DNA of 64,000 bases from UBA1926 sp002337215 (GTDB taxonomy: Bacteria; Planctomycetota; Phycisphaerae; Phycisphaerales; UBA1924). Position numbers and translations under genes: made by a program. Shown here one piece after another: positions 18,924 to 27,864 of the stretch. Below the pieces are notes generated by a model. It did not search any database. It worked only from the letters and a program-made list of their open reading frames with translations, and was not told where the DNA came from. Within the stretch, counting starts at the first letter, position 1. Each line of letters starts with the position of its first letter. Location: contig CAXBAF010000013.1 in the NCBI GenBank assembly GCA_963973795.1, positions 1 to 64,000 on the forward strand, in the 5' to 3' direction.

Positions 18924-20111
18924 ATGCCCACTTTCGAATACATCGCGATCGACAAGGCCGGCGCCCGGACAACCGGCATGCTCTCCGGCAATACCGAGCA
19001 GGCGGTCTACGCCGAGCTCGAGAGCCGGTCGATGACGCCGGTACGCGTCTCAGAAAAATCGGAGCGATTGGGCGTGGGCGGCATCGGCAAGCGTCAGCTC
19101 GCGACGGTGTACACCCAGCTCGCCGATCTGCTCAGGGCGGGCGTCCCCCTGATGCGGTCCATCGCGTTGCTCAGCAACCAGAAGAGCCAGCCCAAGCTCG
19201 CAACGGTGTTCCGCAAGCTCGGCGAGCGCGTCAGCGACGGGGGCGAGCTCGCCGCGGCGATGGCCGAGCAGCCGGACGTCTTCCCACGTGTCCACGTCGC
19301 GATGGTCCGCGCCGGAGAGAAGGGCGGCTTTCTCGAAGAAGTCTTCGCCCAGCTCGGCAAGTTCGTCCTGGGCGAGGCGGAGCTGCGCGGCAAGATCATC
19401 GGGAGCCTTGTCTACCCAATCGTCCTGCTCACCATCGGGTCCATCGTGCTCGGGGTGCTGTTCATCTTCTTTGTCCCGATGTTCCGCGACAAGATGCTCT
19501 CGAGGCTCGACAGCGTGCCGGCCGTCACCTCCTTTGTGCTCGGCATCAGCGACATCGTCTCGAAGTATGGTCTCGTTCTGCTCGTGCTCGCCGTCGTACT
19601 CGGCATCGTCTTCTGGAGCCTCCGCAAGCGGGAGGATGTCCGCCGGCGGGTTTCGATCCTCCGCACGCGGGCGCCCGTGCTCGGCCCGCTGACGCGAGCC
19701 CTCGCCGCCGCCCGGTTCTGCAGGCTGCTGGGAACAATGGAATCCAACGGGGTCCCGCTGCTGACGGCGATGGGGATCGCCAAAGACGCCGCGGGCAACG
19801 CGCTCATGGAAGACGCGATCGACAACGCGATCGAGGCCGTCCGCGCCGGCGAACCGCTCGCGGGCCCGCTCGCGGCGTCTGGGCTGTTCGCCGATGATGT
19901 CGTCGAGATGATCTCGGTGGGCGAGGCGGCCGGCAACGTGGATCAGGTGTTGCTGACAATCGCCGAGACGCTCGAGGGGCGTGTGGACCGCCTGCTTTCG
20001 GGGGCTGTGAAGCTGATCGAGCCGCTGATGCTCGCGTTCCTCGCCATCGGCATCGCGCTTGTTGCGATCGCGTTGATCTTGCCGATGACCCAGATGACCT
20101 CGAGTCTTTGA
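18924..20111 (+). CDS. gspF: Type II secretion inner-membrane platform protein GspF
   Basis: This encodes 395 residues with two GspF domains (about 65-190 and 265-390) separated by a membrane helix near 165-190. Further helices lie at about 215-235 and 370-390. The start MPTFEYIAIDKAGART is classic for GspF/PilC. LLRAGVPLMRSIALLS and GAVKLIEPLMLAFLAIGI are family signatures. GspF is the polytopic platform that links GspE to the pseudopilus. It is followed by 230 non-coding bases with a candidate promoter, so it may be transcribed apart from gspG onward. Confidence 0.94.
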   Translation: MPTFEYIAIDKAGARTTGMLSGNTEQAVYAELESRSMTPVRVSEKSERLGVGGIGKRQLATVYTQLADLLRAGVPLMRSIALLSNQKSQPKLATVFRKLGERVSDGGELAAAMAEQPDVFPRVHVAMVRAGEKGGFLEEVFAQLGKFVLGEAELRGKIIGSLVYPIVLLTIGSIVLGVLFIFFVPMFRDKMLSRLDSVPAVTSFVLGISDIVSKYGLVLLVLAVVLGIVFWSLRKREDVRRRVSILRTRAPVLGPLTRALAAARFCRLLGTMESNGVPLLTAMGIAKDAAGNALMEDAIDNAIEAVRAGEPLAGPLAASGLFADDVVEMISVGEAAGNVDQVLLTIAETLEGRVDRLLSGAVKLIEPLMLAFLAIGIALVAIALILPMTQMTSSL

Positions 20112-20139
20112 ACCTCGGACGCGAGTTGTCGGTATGTCC

Positions 20140-20181
20140 TTGCGGGCGGACAAATGCTATGCTAGTGTAGACTAATCTACA
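20140..20181 (+). promoter_or_regulatory. Candidate promoter and dyad operator of the T2SS operon
   Basis: TTGCGG and TAGTGT hexamers are 17 bases apart (20140-20168). Overlapping the minus-10 and start site is an inverted repeat, TGTAGA and TCTACA with a 4-base spacer (20166-20181). A dyad at this position is typical of a repressor site. The regulator is unknown. An alternative minus-10 is TATGCT at 20158. Confidence 0.4.
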
Positions 20182-20344
20182 GCCTCCGTGGGGGCTCGCA
20201 GGCCGGCGTGGGAGACCACCGCCGGGACCGGACGCCGCGGAGGGCTCAGTGAGCCCCGAGGGGCATTGAGGGGATGGATCCCAGGAATCGAATATCACGC
20301 GCTCCCCCGTTTCGTGTGCTGGGGGGGTCGAAGGAGCGAACGCG
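20182..20344 (+). promoter_or_regulatory. Structured 5' leader of gspG
   Basis: About 160 bases between the predicted start site and the gspG ATG can fold into several hairpins. GGGCTCA with TGAGCCC at 20242-20256 and a CCCCC/GGGGG pair near 20303-20326 are the clearest. The second lies just upstream of the AAGGAG ribosome binding site. No known riboswitch family was recognised. The leader may simply stabilise the major pseudopilin message. Confidence 0.3.
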
Positions 20345-20884
20345 ATGAACGAAACGACGATCACCAAGACGAATCGGCCCACTGCAAGACGTGCCACCCG
20401 CACCGCGACCCGCGGCGGTTTCACACTCATCGAGGTCCTGATCGCGATCGCGATCGTCGTCGCACTCGGCGCGGTCGTGGGCGTCGCGCTGCTCGGCGTG
20501 CGCGACCAGGCCGACGTCGACAACTCGAAGATCCAGCTCCAAAACATCGAGCAGGGGATCATGATGTTCGAGCTCGACTACCGCCGGGTGCCCAACGAGG
20601 ACGAGGGCCTCGAGGTCCTGTGGAACAAGGAAGTCCTCGATCCGGACGCCGACGCCGACAAGTGGAAGAAGTACCTCACCGAGGCCCTGCCCAACGACCC
20701 GTGGGGCAACGAGTGGGGCTACCGCGGCGAGGACCCCGAGTACGGTGAGAAGTACGACCTCTGGTCCAACGGTCCCGACGGCGAGGAAGACACCGAGGAC
20801 GACATCGTCGCGTGGAACGAGAACGAAGGCGATGAGTTCGGCAGCGACTTTGGTTCCGACATGCCCGCACCCGACGGCCCGTAA
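20345..20884 (+). CDS. gspG: Type II secretion major pseudopilin GspG
   Basis: This encodes 179 residues. A long basic leader precedes the prepilin peptidase site G/FTLIEV (about residue 26), and the mature Glu5 is conserved, followed by the hydrophobic helix. GIMMFELDYRRVPNEDEGLEVL and LPNDPWGNEWGYRG are GspG signatures, the latter part of the calcium-site region. The leader is longer than usual, and the C-terminus is prolonged by a very acidic Gly-Asp-rich tail. AAGGAG lies in good spacing before the ATG. GspG polymerises into the periplasmic pseudopilus. No dedicated GspO is present here. The only prepilin peptidase in the window belongs to the Tad locus. Confidence 0.95.
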   Translation: MNETTITKTNRPTARRATRTATRGGFTLIEVLIAIAIVVALGAVVGVALLGVRDQADVDNSKIQLQNIEQGIMMFELDYRRVPNEDEGLEVLWNKEVLDPDADADKWKKYLTEALPNDPWGNEWGYRGEDPEYGEKYDLWSNGPDGEEDTEDDIVAWNENEGDEFGSDFGSDMPAPDGP

Positions 20885-21003
20885 ACGGCTCTCGTCGCCG
20901 CGGAATGTGCTCAGCGTTTGTGCAGCGTCCGGCAACAGCCGCGGAGGCGGTGATTGTCTCGGCGTGCTGATTCCTCGATGATGTCAGGCCGGAGGTCGGC
21001 CCC

Positions 21004-21885
21004 GTGCGTCAACGCGCAGTCTCACAACCCCGAGCGTTCACGCTCATCGAGATCCTGCTCGCCCTCGGCGTGCTCGTGATGATGGTCGCCCTCGTGGGCC
21101 CCGCACTCTTCGAGCAGATCGCGCCGCGGACGTTCGGCTACACCACCGATCGGCTCGTTCAGGAAATCCGCCTCGCCCGCGAAGACGCCCGGCGGACGGG
21201 CGAGATCACGCTGGTCTACGCGACACCCGATCCCGAGACGCAGAGGATCCGCATCGAGAGCCGCCGGCACACACCGGAGGACGGCTCCACCGAGGCGGGG
21301 GTGTTCGGCGGCGAACAAGGTTCCTTCGCGGCGTCTGGAACGGCCTCGCTCAATCAACGGTCGTTTGATGCCCAAAGATCCGGCGGTATGCCGGGTGCCG
21401 CGGGTTTCACGGATTCTGGCGACGTCATCCGTTTGCTGTTCGAATTGCCCGACGGCTACCGCATCACGTTCGAGCCGCCCGTTTCGCTGTCGGCCGACCC
21501 AGGGTTCGGCGCGACCATCACACCCGACGCGCTCTCCGAGATCGGCGGGCTCGCGCCGTCTCCCGGAGAGCCCGGAACCGGTCTCGACCCTTTCGGGGCG
21601 GACGGCATCGGCGGGATCGATTCCGCGGGCACGCCGGAGCTCGTCGCGGTCTGCGTCCCCGACGGGAGCGTGCTCCCCGCGGGGTCGGTCTATCTGGTTG
21701 ATCCGGAGGACCGCGTCGCTCAACTCATCATCGAATCGGCATCGGGTGTGATCCGGTGCGACGCCGTCAGGGCACAACAGGATGAGGCGGACCTGCTTGC
21801 TCAGCCCGACCCGACAAGAACTCTCGGCGCGAAACCCGGTGAGAATGCACGCCCGCGCGGTTCATCCCGGGAGGCGATGCCGTGA
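21004..21885 (+). CDS. gspH: Minor pseudopilin, GspH-like
   Basis: This encodes 293 residues from a GTG start with GGAGG upstream. The prepilin motif A/FTLIEI occurs at about residue 12, followed by the hydrophobic helix LLALGVLVMMVALVGPAL. The soluble domain is larger than normal GspH (about 150-200). It contains TTDRLVQEIRLAREDARRTG, the usual GspH helix-strand, and then a Gly/Ser-rich, low-complexity expansion. It is the first of four genes joined by 4-base overlaps (GTGA/ATGA), indicating translational coupling. Assignment as GspH rests on gene order and on that helix. Confidence 0.8.
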   Translation: MRQRAVSQPRAFTLIEILLALGVLVMMVALVGPALFEQIAPRTFGYTTDRLVQEIRLAREDARRTGEITLVYATPDPETQRIRIESRRHTPEDGSTEAGVFGGEQGSFAASGTASLNQRSFDAQRSGGMPGAAGFTDSGDVIRLLFELPDGYRITFEPPVSLSADPGFGATITPDALSEIGGLAPSPGEPGTGLDPFGADGIGGIDSAGTPELVAVCVPDGSVLPAGSVYLVDPEDRVAQLIIESASGVIRCDAVRAQQDEADLLAQPDPTRTLGAKPGENARPRGSSREAMP

Positions 21886-22523
21886 TGAAGCGCTCGGACG
21901 GCAGTTCTCTGGTGATCGGGACGGCGCACGCACAACGGGCTCGCGCACGCCGGGGGGCGGTGCTGCTCGAGATCGTTCTCGCGCTCGGGCTCTTCGTCGC
22001 CACAGCGATGACGCTGCTCGGCGTCGTCAGCGGTGCGATCGACAGCCTGACCCGATCGCGTGACCAACTCATCGGCGCAGACCACGCCCGGAACGCGCTC
22101 GCGATGATCGAGGCTGGGATCGCACGCCCCGAATCCCTGAACGGCCCAGTGCCCGCATGGTCGGGCGGGGGCGACGCGGCCGAGGATTGGATGGGCAACG
22201 AGGATCCGGAGGCTCCCGCTGGCGCATTCGGTGGCGCGATGGACGCCGGCTCAGCGTTCGATGAATCGCAGCCCGCGTCGGGTGATCTGGTCACCACCGG
22301 CTGGGCCCTTGAGATCGAGACCGAACCCGCCCGCGTTCCCGGCCTCACGCTCGTGACCGTGCGTGCGCACCGCGTGGACAACGCGGGGGACGAGGTAATG
22401 GGGGGCGCATCGGTCACGCTCCGCCAGATCGTCGCGTTCGATGCAGGGTCCGAATCGCAGAGCCCCATGGACGACGACGCTCTCTTTGGCAGCGGGTTCG
22501 ACGACGGCGGTGGGATGCCATGA
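21882..22523 (+). CDS. gspI: Minor pseudopilin, GspI-like
   Basis: This encodes 213 residues. The GTG overlaps the upstream stop, and an ATG directly follows at 21885; GGGAGG serves either. The prepilin-type segment is RRGAVLLEIVLALGLFV at about 24-40, with Glu5 present but Val-Leu-Leu replacing the usual Thr-Leu. RSRDQLIGADHARNALAMIEAGI is the amphipathic stretch after the helix. Position between the GspH- and GspJ-like genes supports GspI, although the soluble domain is longer and poorly conserved. It would form part of the pseudopilus tip with GspJ and GspK. Confidence 0.7.
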   Translation: MMKRSDGSSLVIGTAHAQRARARRGAVLLEIVLALGLFVATAMTLLGVVSGAIDSLTRSRDQLIGADHARNALAMIEAGIARPESLNGPVPAWSGGGDAAEDWMGNEDPEAPAGAFGGAMDAGSAFDESQPASGDLVTTGWALEIETEPARVPGLTLVTVRAHRVDNAGDEVMGGASVTLRQIVAFDAGSESQSPMDDDALFGSGFDDGGGMP

Positions 22524-23353
22524 AACTGCGGATCACTCCGAATACTGCACGAGCGTTCAGCCTCCTCGAGGTTCTGGTCGCGCTCGCATTGCTCGGCATC
22601 CTTCTCGGCTCGGTGTACGTCTTTGTGACAACGCTCTTCGACCGCGAGAGCCGGGCGCTCGACGAGGCCGACCGCTCGCAGGTCGCGACGATGGTCTTCG
22701 ATCGTCTCGAGGCGGATCTGATGACCGCGATCGCGTCTACTGGCGGCGGAATTGGGATCGAAGGCGACGCGAACCGGGTCCGCATTGCCCACCAGTCTGT
22801 CCTGCTCGGATCGCCCGATGCGCCGACGCACGACCTCCAGACCACAACCATCCGCTTCGACCAGCGTTCCGGGCGACTGGTCCTTGAGCGGGTGTCCGAC
22901 GACGTCGAGCAGTCGGGCCGATCGTCCGCGGAGGCGTACCCCGTGCCCGTCCGCCGGGCCGCGTTCCGGTACCACGACGGCGCATCCTGGCGTGATCGGT
23001 TCTCATCGACGCGTTCGATGCCTGCCGCGATCGAACTCGCGATCTGGTTCGGCAACCCGACCGATCCCGACTCCGAATCATCGCAATCCGAGTTTCTCGA
23101 TGACCGGGGCGCCGGCTTCGGTCAGACCGACCCAAGACCGGACAACGGCGATCCGTTCTCTGCAAATCAGGGCGCCGCCGGCGCGTTCACCGATGAACCG
23201 TTCATCGCCGATTCCTTTGGGGGTGAGTTCGACGAGTGGTCGGAAGAACCCGAAGACCTCGGCCAGCCCGACCGCGTGCGCATGATCACGATCCCCGACG
23301 CTCAGATCCCGAGGTTTGTCCGCCGCCAACTCGACGCGGGGGGTCGGCCATGA
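22520..23353 (+). CDS. gspJ: Minor pseudopilin, GspJ-like
   Basis: This encodes 277 residues with a 4-base ATGA overlap to the preceding gene. The prepilin cleavage motif is A/FSLLEV at about residue 12, followed by a standard hydrophobic helix. The helix VATMVFDRLEADLMTAIA matches GspJ ('RD...A'). The C-terminal third contains an Asp/Gly/Glu-rich insertion before a final VRMITIPDAQIPRFVRRQL. GspJ normally has about 200 residues, so the insertion accounts for the extra length. It bridges GspI and GspK in the tip complex. Confidence 0.82.
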   Translation: MKLRITPNTARAFSLLEVLVALALLGILLGSVYVFVTTLFDRESRALDEADRSQVATMVFDRLEADLMTAIASTGGGIGIEGDANRVRIAHQSVLLGSPDAPTHDLQTTTIRFDQRSGRLVLERVSDDVEQSGRSSAEAYPVPVRRAAFRYHDGASWRDRFSSTRSMPAAIELAIWFGNPTDPDSESSQSEFLDDRGAGFGQTDPRPDNGDPFSANQGAAGAFTDEPFIADSFGGEFDEWSEEPEDLGQPDRVRMITIPDAQIPRFVRRQLDAGGRP

Positions 23354-25203
23354 CTGATCACCCTCCGGTTCTACACAGCAAAAGAGGCGTCGTGATGTTC
23401 GCCGTGCTGTTCCTCGTGGTGATCGCGTCGCTGTCTGCCGCGGCGATGCTGACGGCGACGGCCGCCGAACGCATGGCGTCCGTTCGGTCTGTCGAAGACC
23501 TTGAACTCCGCCTCGCCGTCCGTTCCGCGCTGACGGTGATGACCGCCGATCTCGCGAGGCAGCGCGACGATCTCCTCTCCGGTGACTCACCGAGCGCGCC
23601 CAGGGCGGTCCGCATCGACCGCGGGAAGCCCGACGACGACACCCCGCCTCCGGGCATCCTCGTTGAGTTCGTCCCGTTCGCGGATGATCGCGTGCTTGTC
23701 CCCGAATCCGCAAGGCTCGACCTGAACACCGCCCCGATCGACGCGATCGCGTCGCTGCCCGGTCTGCCGGATGGCTTGGCAGATGCGATCGATCGTGGAA
23801 GACGCATCGCGCCGTTCCGATCGCCGGTCGAAGTGCTGGGCCTTGTCGGGAGCGATCAACAAAGTCGTTTCGCCGATCCGCCGCTCGGGTTACCCGATCG
23901 CTCACTCGACAGCCCAACCGACAGCGCTTTCGATATCCCGAGCGCAGGCTCGAGCCAGGTCCCAACCGACACTCTCAATCGGTCGTCGGTCGCATCGATG
24001 GACGCGTCAGACCCAGACGATCCGGGCGGCAACGCATGGCTCGATTTCCTCACGGTCTACTCGGCCGATCCAACGGTGAGCACAGGAAGCGCTGACTCCG
24101 ATCGCACGGGCTCGCCGCGCGTGAACGTGAACGCGCCCTGGTCAGACCGGATCGAACAGGCGCTCCTCGAGGCCGCGGGCGACTCGGCGGATGAATCGCT
24201 GCGAACGCTCTTTGTCGATGCGCCGATGCTCCGGTCGCCGAGCGTCCTGGTCGGCCTGCTGGCCGAGAACGGGGTGCCCCAGGAGCAATGGGGTGCGCTC
24301 CTCGACGCGATCACGACGACGCCCGACTTGTACCGGCTGGGGCTGGTCGATCTGAACCGCGCGCCCGCCGAGGTGCTCGCGGGGCTCCCGGGGCTCGACG
24401 CGGCGTCGGCGGAGTCGATCGTCTCGGCCCGCGATCGGCTCGATCTCAACGACCGGCGTTCGATCGACTGGCCGCTCTCTGAGGGGATACTCGACGAGTC
24501 GCAGTTCCGCGCGTGCGTCGATTCCCTCACGACCCGCTCGCTGCAGTGGCGGTTCATGCTCCGAGCGTCGTTCGAGCCCGAGCAGGACAGTTTCATCGGG
24601 TTCGATCCCGACGACACGCCCGCGGACCTCCTGCCCCAGGCCGACGAGTTCGGCGTCGCGATCGAGGACGATACCGATGAAGACACCGGGCCCTCGCTCC
24701 TGTTCGAGGTCGTGCTCGATCTCGCGGGTGATCGACCTCGCATCGCGTACCTTCGCGAGCGCACGGCCTATGACCTCGCGCTCGCCGTCGCGGCGATCCC
24801 CGGCATGAACCGAAACGCGACCGAGCCTCGCTCCGAATTCGAGAGCGACGAGGAATTTGACGTCGAGCCGATGGGATCGGAGTTCGCCACCGGTGCGACC
24901 GGGACGGGGATCGACGCCGGATTCGGGGACGCAGACGACAACGAGTTCGGGTTCGGCGACTCGGGCGATTTCTTCTCGCTCGGCGATGATGCCACCGATG
25001 ACGCGGGGCTCCTCGGTTTCGATGAACAGCCGACTGACGCCCCGCCGAGCGAGGCGGTACCGTCAGGACGCTCGCGCACAAACTCGCCCGCGTCAGAGGG
25101 GGGCGGCGGGCGCGACACCCGTCTCGGCCGCTGGGCACCCAGCCGCGGGCCGAGACGATCCGAGGAAGCCGGGAACAGCCCGGGGAACGGAGGCCGGCGG
25201 TGA
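23350..25203 (+). CDS. gspK: GspK-like tip pseudopilin with helix-hairpin-helix repeats
   Basis: This encodes 617 residues starting MTDHPPVLHSKRG, overlapping the previous stop by 4 bases. After RG, the helix VVMFAVLFLVVIASLSAAAM is prepilin-like without Glu5, as in true GspK. The domain holds two HhH/SAM-like segments, LDLNTAPIDAIASLPGLP (near 125) and VDLNRAPAEVLAGLPGLD (near 340). GspK is normally about 320 residues. This one is nearly doubled by Ser/Asp-rich spacers and a final acidic, Phe/Gly/Asp-rich tail of about 100 residues. It caps the pseudopilus and may contact substrate or secretin. Confidence 0.82.
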   Translation: MTDHPPVLHSKRGVVMFAVLFLVVIASLSAAAMLTATAAERMASVRSVEDLELRLAVRSALTVMTADLARQRDDLLSGDSPSAPRAVRIDRGKPDDDTPPPGILVEFVPFADDRVLVPESARLDLNTAPIDAIASLPGLPDGLADAIDRGRRIAPFRSPVEVLGLVGSDQQSRFADPPLGLPDRSLDSPTDSAFDIPSAGSSQVPTDTLNRSSVASMDASDPDDPGGNAWLDFLTVYSADPTVSTGSADSDRTGSPRVNVNAPWSDRIEQALLEAAGDSADESLRTLFVDAPMLRSPSVLVGLLAENGVPQEQWGALLDAITTTPDLYRLGLVDLNRAPAEVLAGLPGLDAASAESIVSARDRLDLNDRRSIDWPLSEGILDESQFRACVDSLTTRSLQWRFMLRASFEPEQDSFIGFDPDDTPADLLPQADEFGVAIEDDTDEDTGPSLLFEVVLDLAGDRPRIAYLRERTAYDLALAVAAIPGMNRNATEPRSEFESDEEFDVEPMGSEFATGATGTGIDAGFGDADDNEFGFGDSGDFFSLGDDATDDAGLLGFDEQPTDAPPSEAVPSGRSRTNSPASEGGGGRDTRLGRWAPSRGPRRSEEAGNSPGNGGRR

Positions 25204-26729
25204 GCACCATTGTGCTGGATCTTGAGTCCGACCGGGTTCTCGCGGCCGAGGTTGCGGTCGCGCGAGGCAACGCACGCGTCGTCCGCGCTTTCGCGTGGGA
25301 TGTGCCCGAGGGTCTCGACACCGGCGCCGAGCCGCTCGGCGTCTGGATCCGTGAACGTCTCGACGAGGCCGGCATGAAGGGCAAGGCCGCGGTCGTCGCG
25401 GCGACGCGTGCGGAGGTGCTCGTCAAGCGGCTCGAGGCGCCCGCGGATTCGCTGAGCCCGACCGAGCGTCATGAGATGGTTCATCTCCAGATGTCCAAGC
25501 AGGCCAGCCTCGCCGCGGGTTCGAGCGTCGTGGATTATGTCGAGGGCGAGAGTTCGGAGAGTGAACTGGGCGACGCGGGGTTCGTCATTGCCAGCGCGAT
25601 GCCCGCCGAACGCGTCGCCGATCGGACCAGCACCGTTCGATCGGCGGGGCTGAAACTCGTCGGGATTCGGCTTCGGACCGCCGGTGTGCGCGCGCTCGTG
25701 AGCGATGAACTCGACGCCGATCGCCCGACGCTCCTCGTGAACCCGAGTGTCGGTTCGGTCGAATTGCTGATGCTTGTTGGCGGTCAGGTGGTGAGCTCGC
25801 GGTCGGTCGCGGTGGGGCTCCCGGCTCGGGGCGAAGCCGCCTCGGAGTACGCCGAGCGCGTCGCGGTCGAGGCGTCACGAACGCTGGTGAGTTTCCGTGT
25901 TATGGAGCACGGGGGCGACATCGAGCGCACGGTCGTGCTGGCGGGCGGGGGCGTCGGAACGGCGCTCGCCGAGGCGCTCGGTACGCGGCTCGGCCTCCCC
26001 GCCCAGACGCTCGACCCCGCGACAATCGTTGACTTCGACGATGGTGTCGACGACAGGCTGCACCCCGCCCTCGCGCCGCTCGCCGGGCTGATGCTCTGCG
26101 GTCCTCGTGGCGTGCGGGCACACGACTTCGCGAATCCGACGCGTCCACCCGACACCAGGGCCGCGCTCCGTCAGGGCGTGCTCGCCGCGATGCTCGCGAT
26201 CATCGTCCTGGGCGGCATCGGGTACGTGCTGGGCCAGCGCACGCTTGCGGACGCGAAGCGGGAGCGAGACCTTGCGAAGGACGCCTACGAAGACGCGGTC
26301 GGCGATTACATCGAAACGCAACTGACGGGCGCACGGCTGGGGCACATCCGCGCGTGGACCGATGACACGATGGACTGGCCGGCGCACCTGGAAGCGATCC
26401 TCGCGACGCTTCCGGACGCGGAATCGGCGGCGCTCGGCCAGCTCGCGGTCCGGCTTGAGTCGGCGCCCCGGTTTGAGCCGGGCGAGCCGCTCAAGGACCC
26501 GGAGGCATGGTCCGCGGCACGGGCGATGCGCGTGTCGATCAGCGGGGCGGTGCGCGATCGGGCACATATAGCGGATCTGCGACAGCGGCTGCTGGACACC
26601 GGGTTGTACACGGTGTCGAGCCAGGGCCCCGAGGTCGCGGATCGGTTCTCGCTCGAGATCGCGACCGGGCTGCTCTCGCCGAAAACAGACACGGACGACC
26701 GCGACGGAGCGGCTGAGGGGGAGGGCTGA
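25200..26729 (+). CDS. gspL: GspL/PilM-like assembly protein
   Basis: This encodes 509 residues from a GTG overlapping the upstream stop. The first roughly 315 residues adopt the actin-like GspL/PilM pattern: MSTIVLDLESDRVLAAEV, an internal VLAGGGVGTALAEALGTRL, and LAPLAGLML. A single transmembrane helix follows (AAMLAIIVLGGIGYVLG, about 325-342), then a coiled coil (RTLADAKRERDLAKDAYED). The C-terminus is a ferredoxin-like periplasmic domain resembling PilN. GspL anchors GspE to the membrane and pairs with GspM. The sequence is divergent, so the name rests on architecture and position. Confidence 0.78.
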   Translation: MSTIVLDLESDRVLAAEVAVARGNARVVRAFAWDVPEGLDTGAEPLGVWIRERLDEAGMKGKAAVVAATRAEVLVKRLEAPADSLSPTERHEMVHLQMSKQASLAAGSSVVDYVEGESSESELGDAGFVIASAMPAERVADRTSTVRSAGLKLVGIRLRTAGVRALVSDELDADRPTLLVNPSVGSVELLMLVGGQVVSSRSVAVGLPARGEAASEYAERVAVEASRTLVSFRVMEHGGDIERTVVLAGGGVGTALAEALGTRLGLPAQTLDPATIVDFDDGVDDRLHPALAPLAGLMLCGPRGVRAHDFANPTRPPDTRAALRQGVLAAMLAIIVLGGIGYVLGQRTLADAKRERDLAKDAYEDAVGDYIETQLTGARLGHIRAWTDDTMDWPAHLEAILATLPDAESAALGQLAVRLESAPRFEPGEPLKDPEAWSAARAMRVSISGAVRDRAHIADLRQRLLDTGLYTVSSQGPEVADRFSLEIATGLLSPKTDTDDRDGAAEGEG

Positions 26730-27760
26730 TGAACTCCAAACTGCTCATCGGTGCCGGGATCGCCGCGGCAGTGGTCGTTGGGATCGGATGGTTCGCGGCG
26801 GATCGGTTGTTTCTTTCCGAGTACCGGGACGTGCGCGCTCAGATTGCCGACTATGCGCAGAGAACAGAGTCGTTCGAGAACGGCGCGAAGGGCTCGCGGG
26901 ATATCAAGATCGGGCTGCGCGACGCGGCGGAGACGATGCTGGGCGGCGAACAGAATGTTGTCGAGCACCGGCTGCGCGGTCTGCTCAGCGAACTCGCGGA
27001 GCGGAACGGGCTCTCGGAGATCATCGTGTCGCACGGCCGGCCCCGCGTCGAGGCGAACCCGGCAAACGATCGCGCCTCGCGGGTCAACCGGACGCTGCGT
27101 CGGCGGCTCGGCGACCAGACCGACTTCGCGGTCATCCGGGGCCGGATCCAGGGCATGGGCACGCTGGACCAGGTTGTGCGCACGCTCGCGGACCTTCGGG
27201 CTCAAGGCTGGATCCACCGCGTCGAGGGTTTCACGATCGAGCCGAAGGGGAAGGAGCGGTCGGCGTTCGAGTTGAAGGCCGACTTCGCGACGATCTTTGC
27301 GCCGGATCTTGTTGAGGCGAACACGGAGGCGCCGGTTCTCGTCGCGGCGGATGACAACGACGTTCGCGCGCTCGGCGTGATCGCGTCTCGGGCGCCGTTC
27401 CGGTTCGCCGAGCCGAAGCCCGCGACGCCGCCCGCGACTCCGGTTCGGGTTGTGACCAAACCGGCGAAGAAGCCGCTTCCGCCGTACGACAAATGGCGTG
27501 TCACGGGCGTGATGGAATCGGTCGCCGCGGGCGCATCTGAACAGGGGGGGGTCGAGGTCTTTCTGGCGCGCACAGACACCGGCGAGACCCGGACGCTGAC
27601 GGTGGGCCAAGGCGTGCTCGGGGCGACACTTACGCGTGCGTCGGGTGAGCATGCATGGTTCGAGAAAGACGGACGGGTCGTTGTCGTCCAGGCCGGCGAG
27701 ACGCTGGACCGGGCGAGACCCGCCGAGACGGTACACTCCGAGGCTATCGGTTCGGGCTAA
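26729..27760 (+). CDS. gspM: GspM/PilO-like protein with a C-terminal GspC/PilP-like domain
   Basis: This encodes 343 residues with a 1-base overlap to gspL. One N-terminal membrane helix is at about 4-25, followed by a coiled coil and a PilO/GspM-like ferredoxin fold (to about 200). After a Pro/Ala linker (ATPPATPVRVVTKPAKK), residues 250-335 form a small beta domain: WRVTGVMES, VFLARTDTGETRTL, VGQGVLGATL, DGRVVVVQAGETL. This resembles the homology region of GspC or PilP, which binds the secretin N0 domain. No separate gspC exists nearby, so this protein may fuse the GspM and GspC roles. That reading is inference from pattern. Confidence 0.65.
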   Translation: MNSKLLIGAGIAAAVVVGIGWFAADRLFLSEYRDVRAQIADYAQRTESFENGAKGSRDIKIGLRDAAETMLGGEQNVVEHRLRGLLSELAERNGLSEIIVSHGRPRVEANPANDRASRVNRTLRRRLGDQTDFAVIRGRIQGMGTLDQVVRTLADLRAQGWIHRVEGFTIEPKGKERSAFELKADFATIFAPDLVEANTEAPVLVAADDNDVRALGVIASRAPFRFAEPKPATPPATPVRVVTKPAKKPLPPYDKWRVTGVMESVAAGASEQGGVEVFLARTDTGETRTLTVGQGVLGATLTRASGEHAWFEKDGRVVVVQAGETLDRARPAETVHSEAIGSG

Positions 27761-27864
27761 ACGGCCCGGCCGTCGAAGAACACAACATCCCGCGAGCTGG
27801 GTTGCGTGAAGAAGGCCGGGAGTGGCCTTGCGACCGAGCCGCGGATACCGATAGGGAGTCCGCG

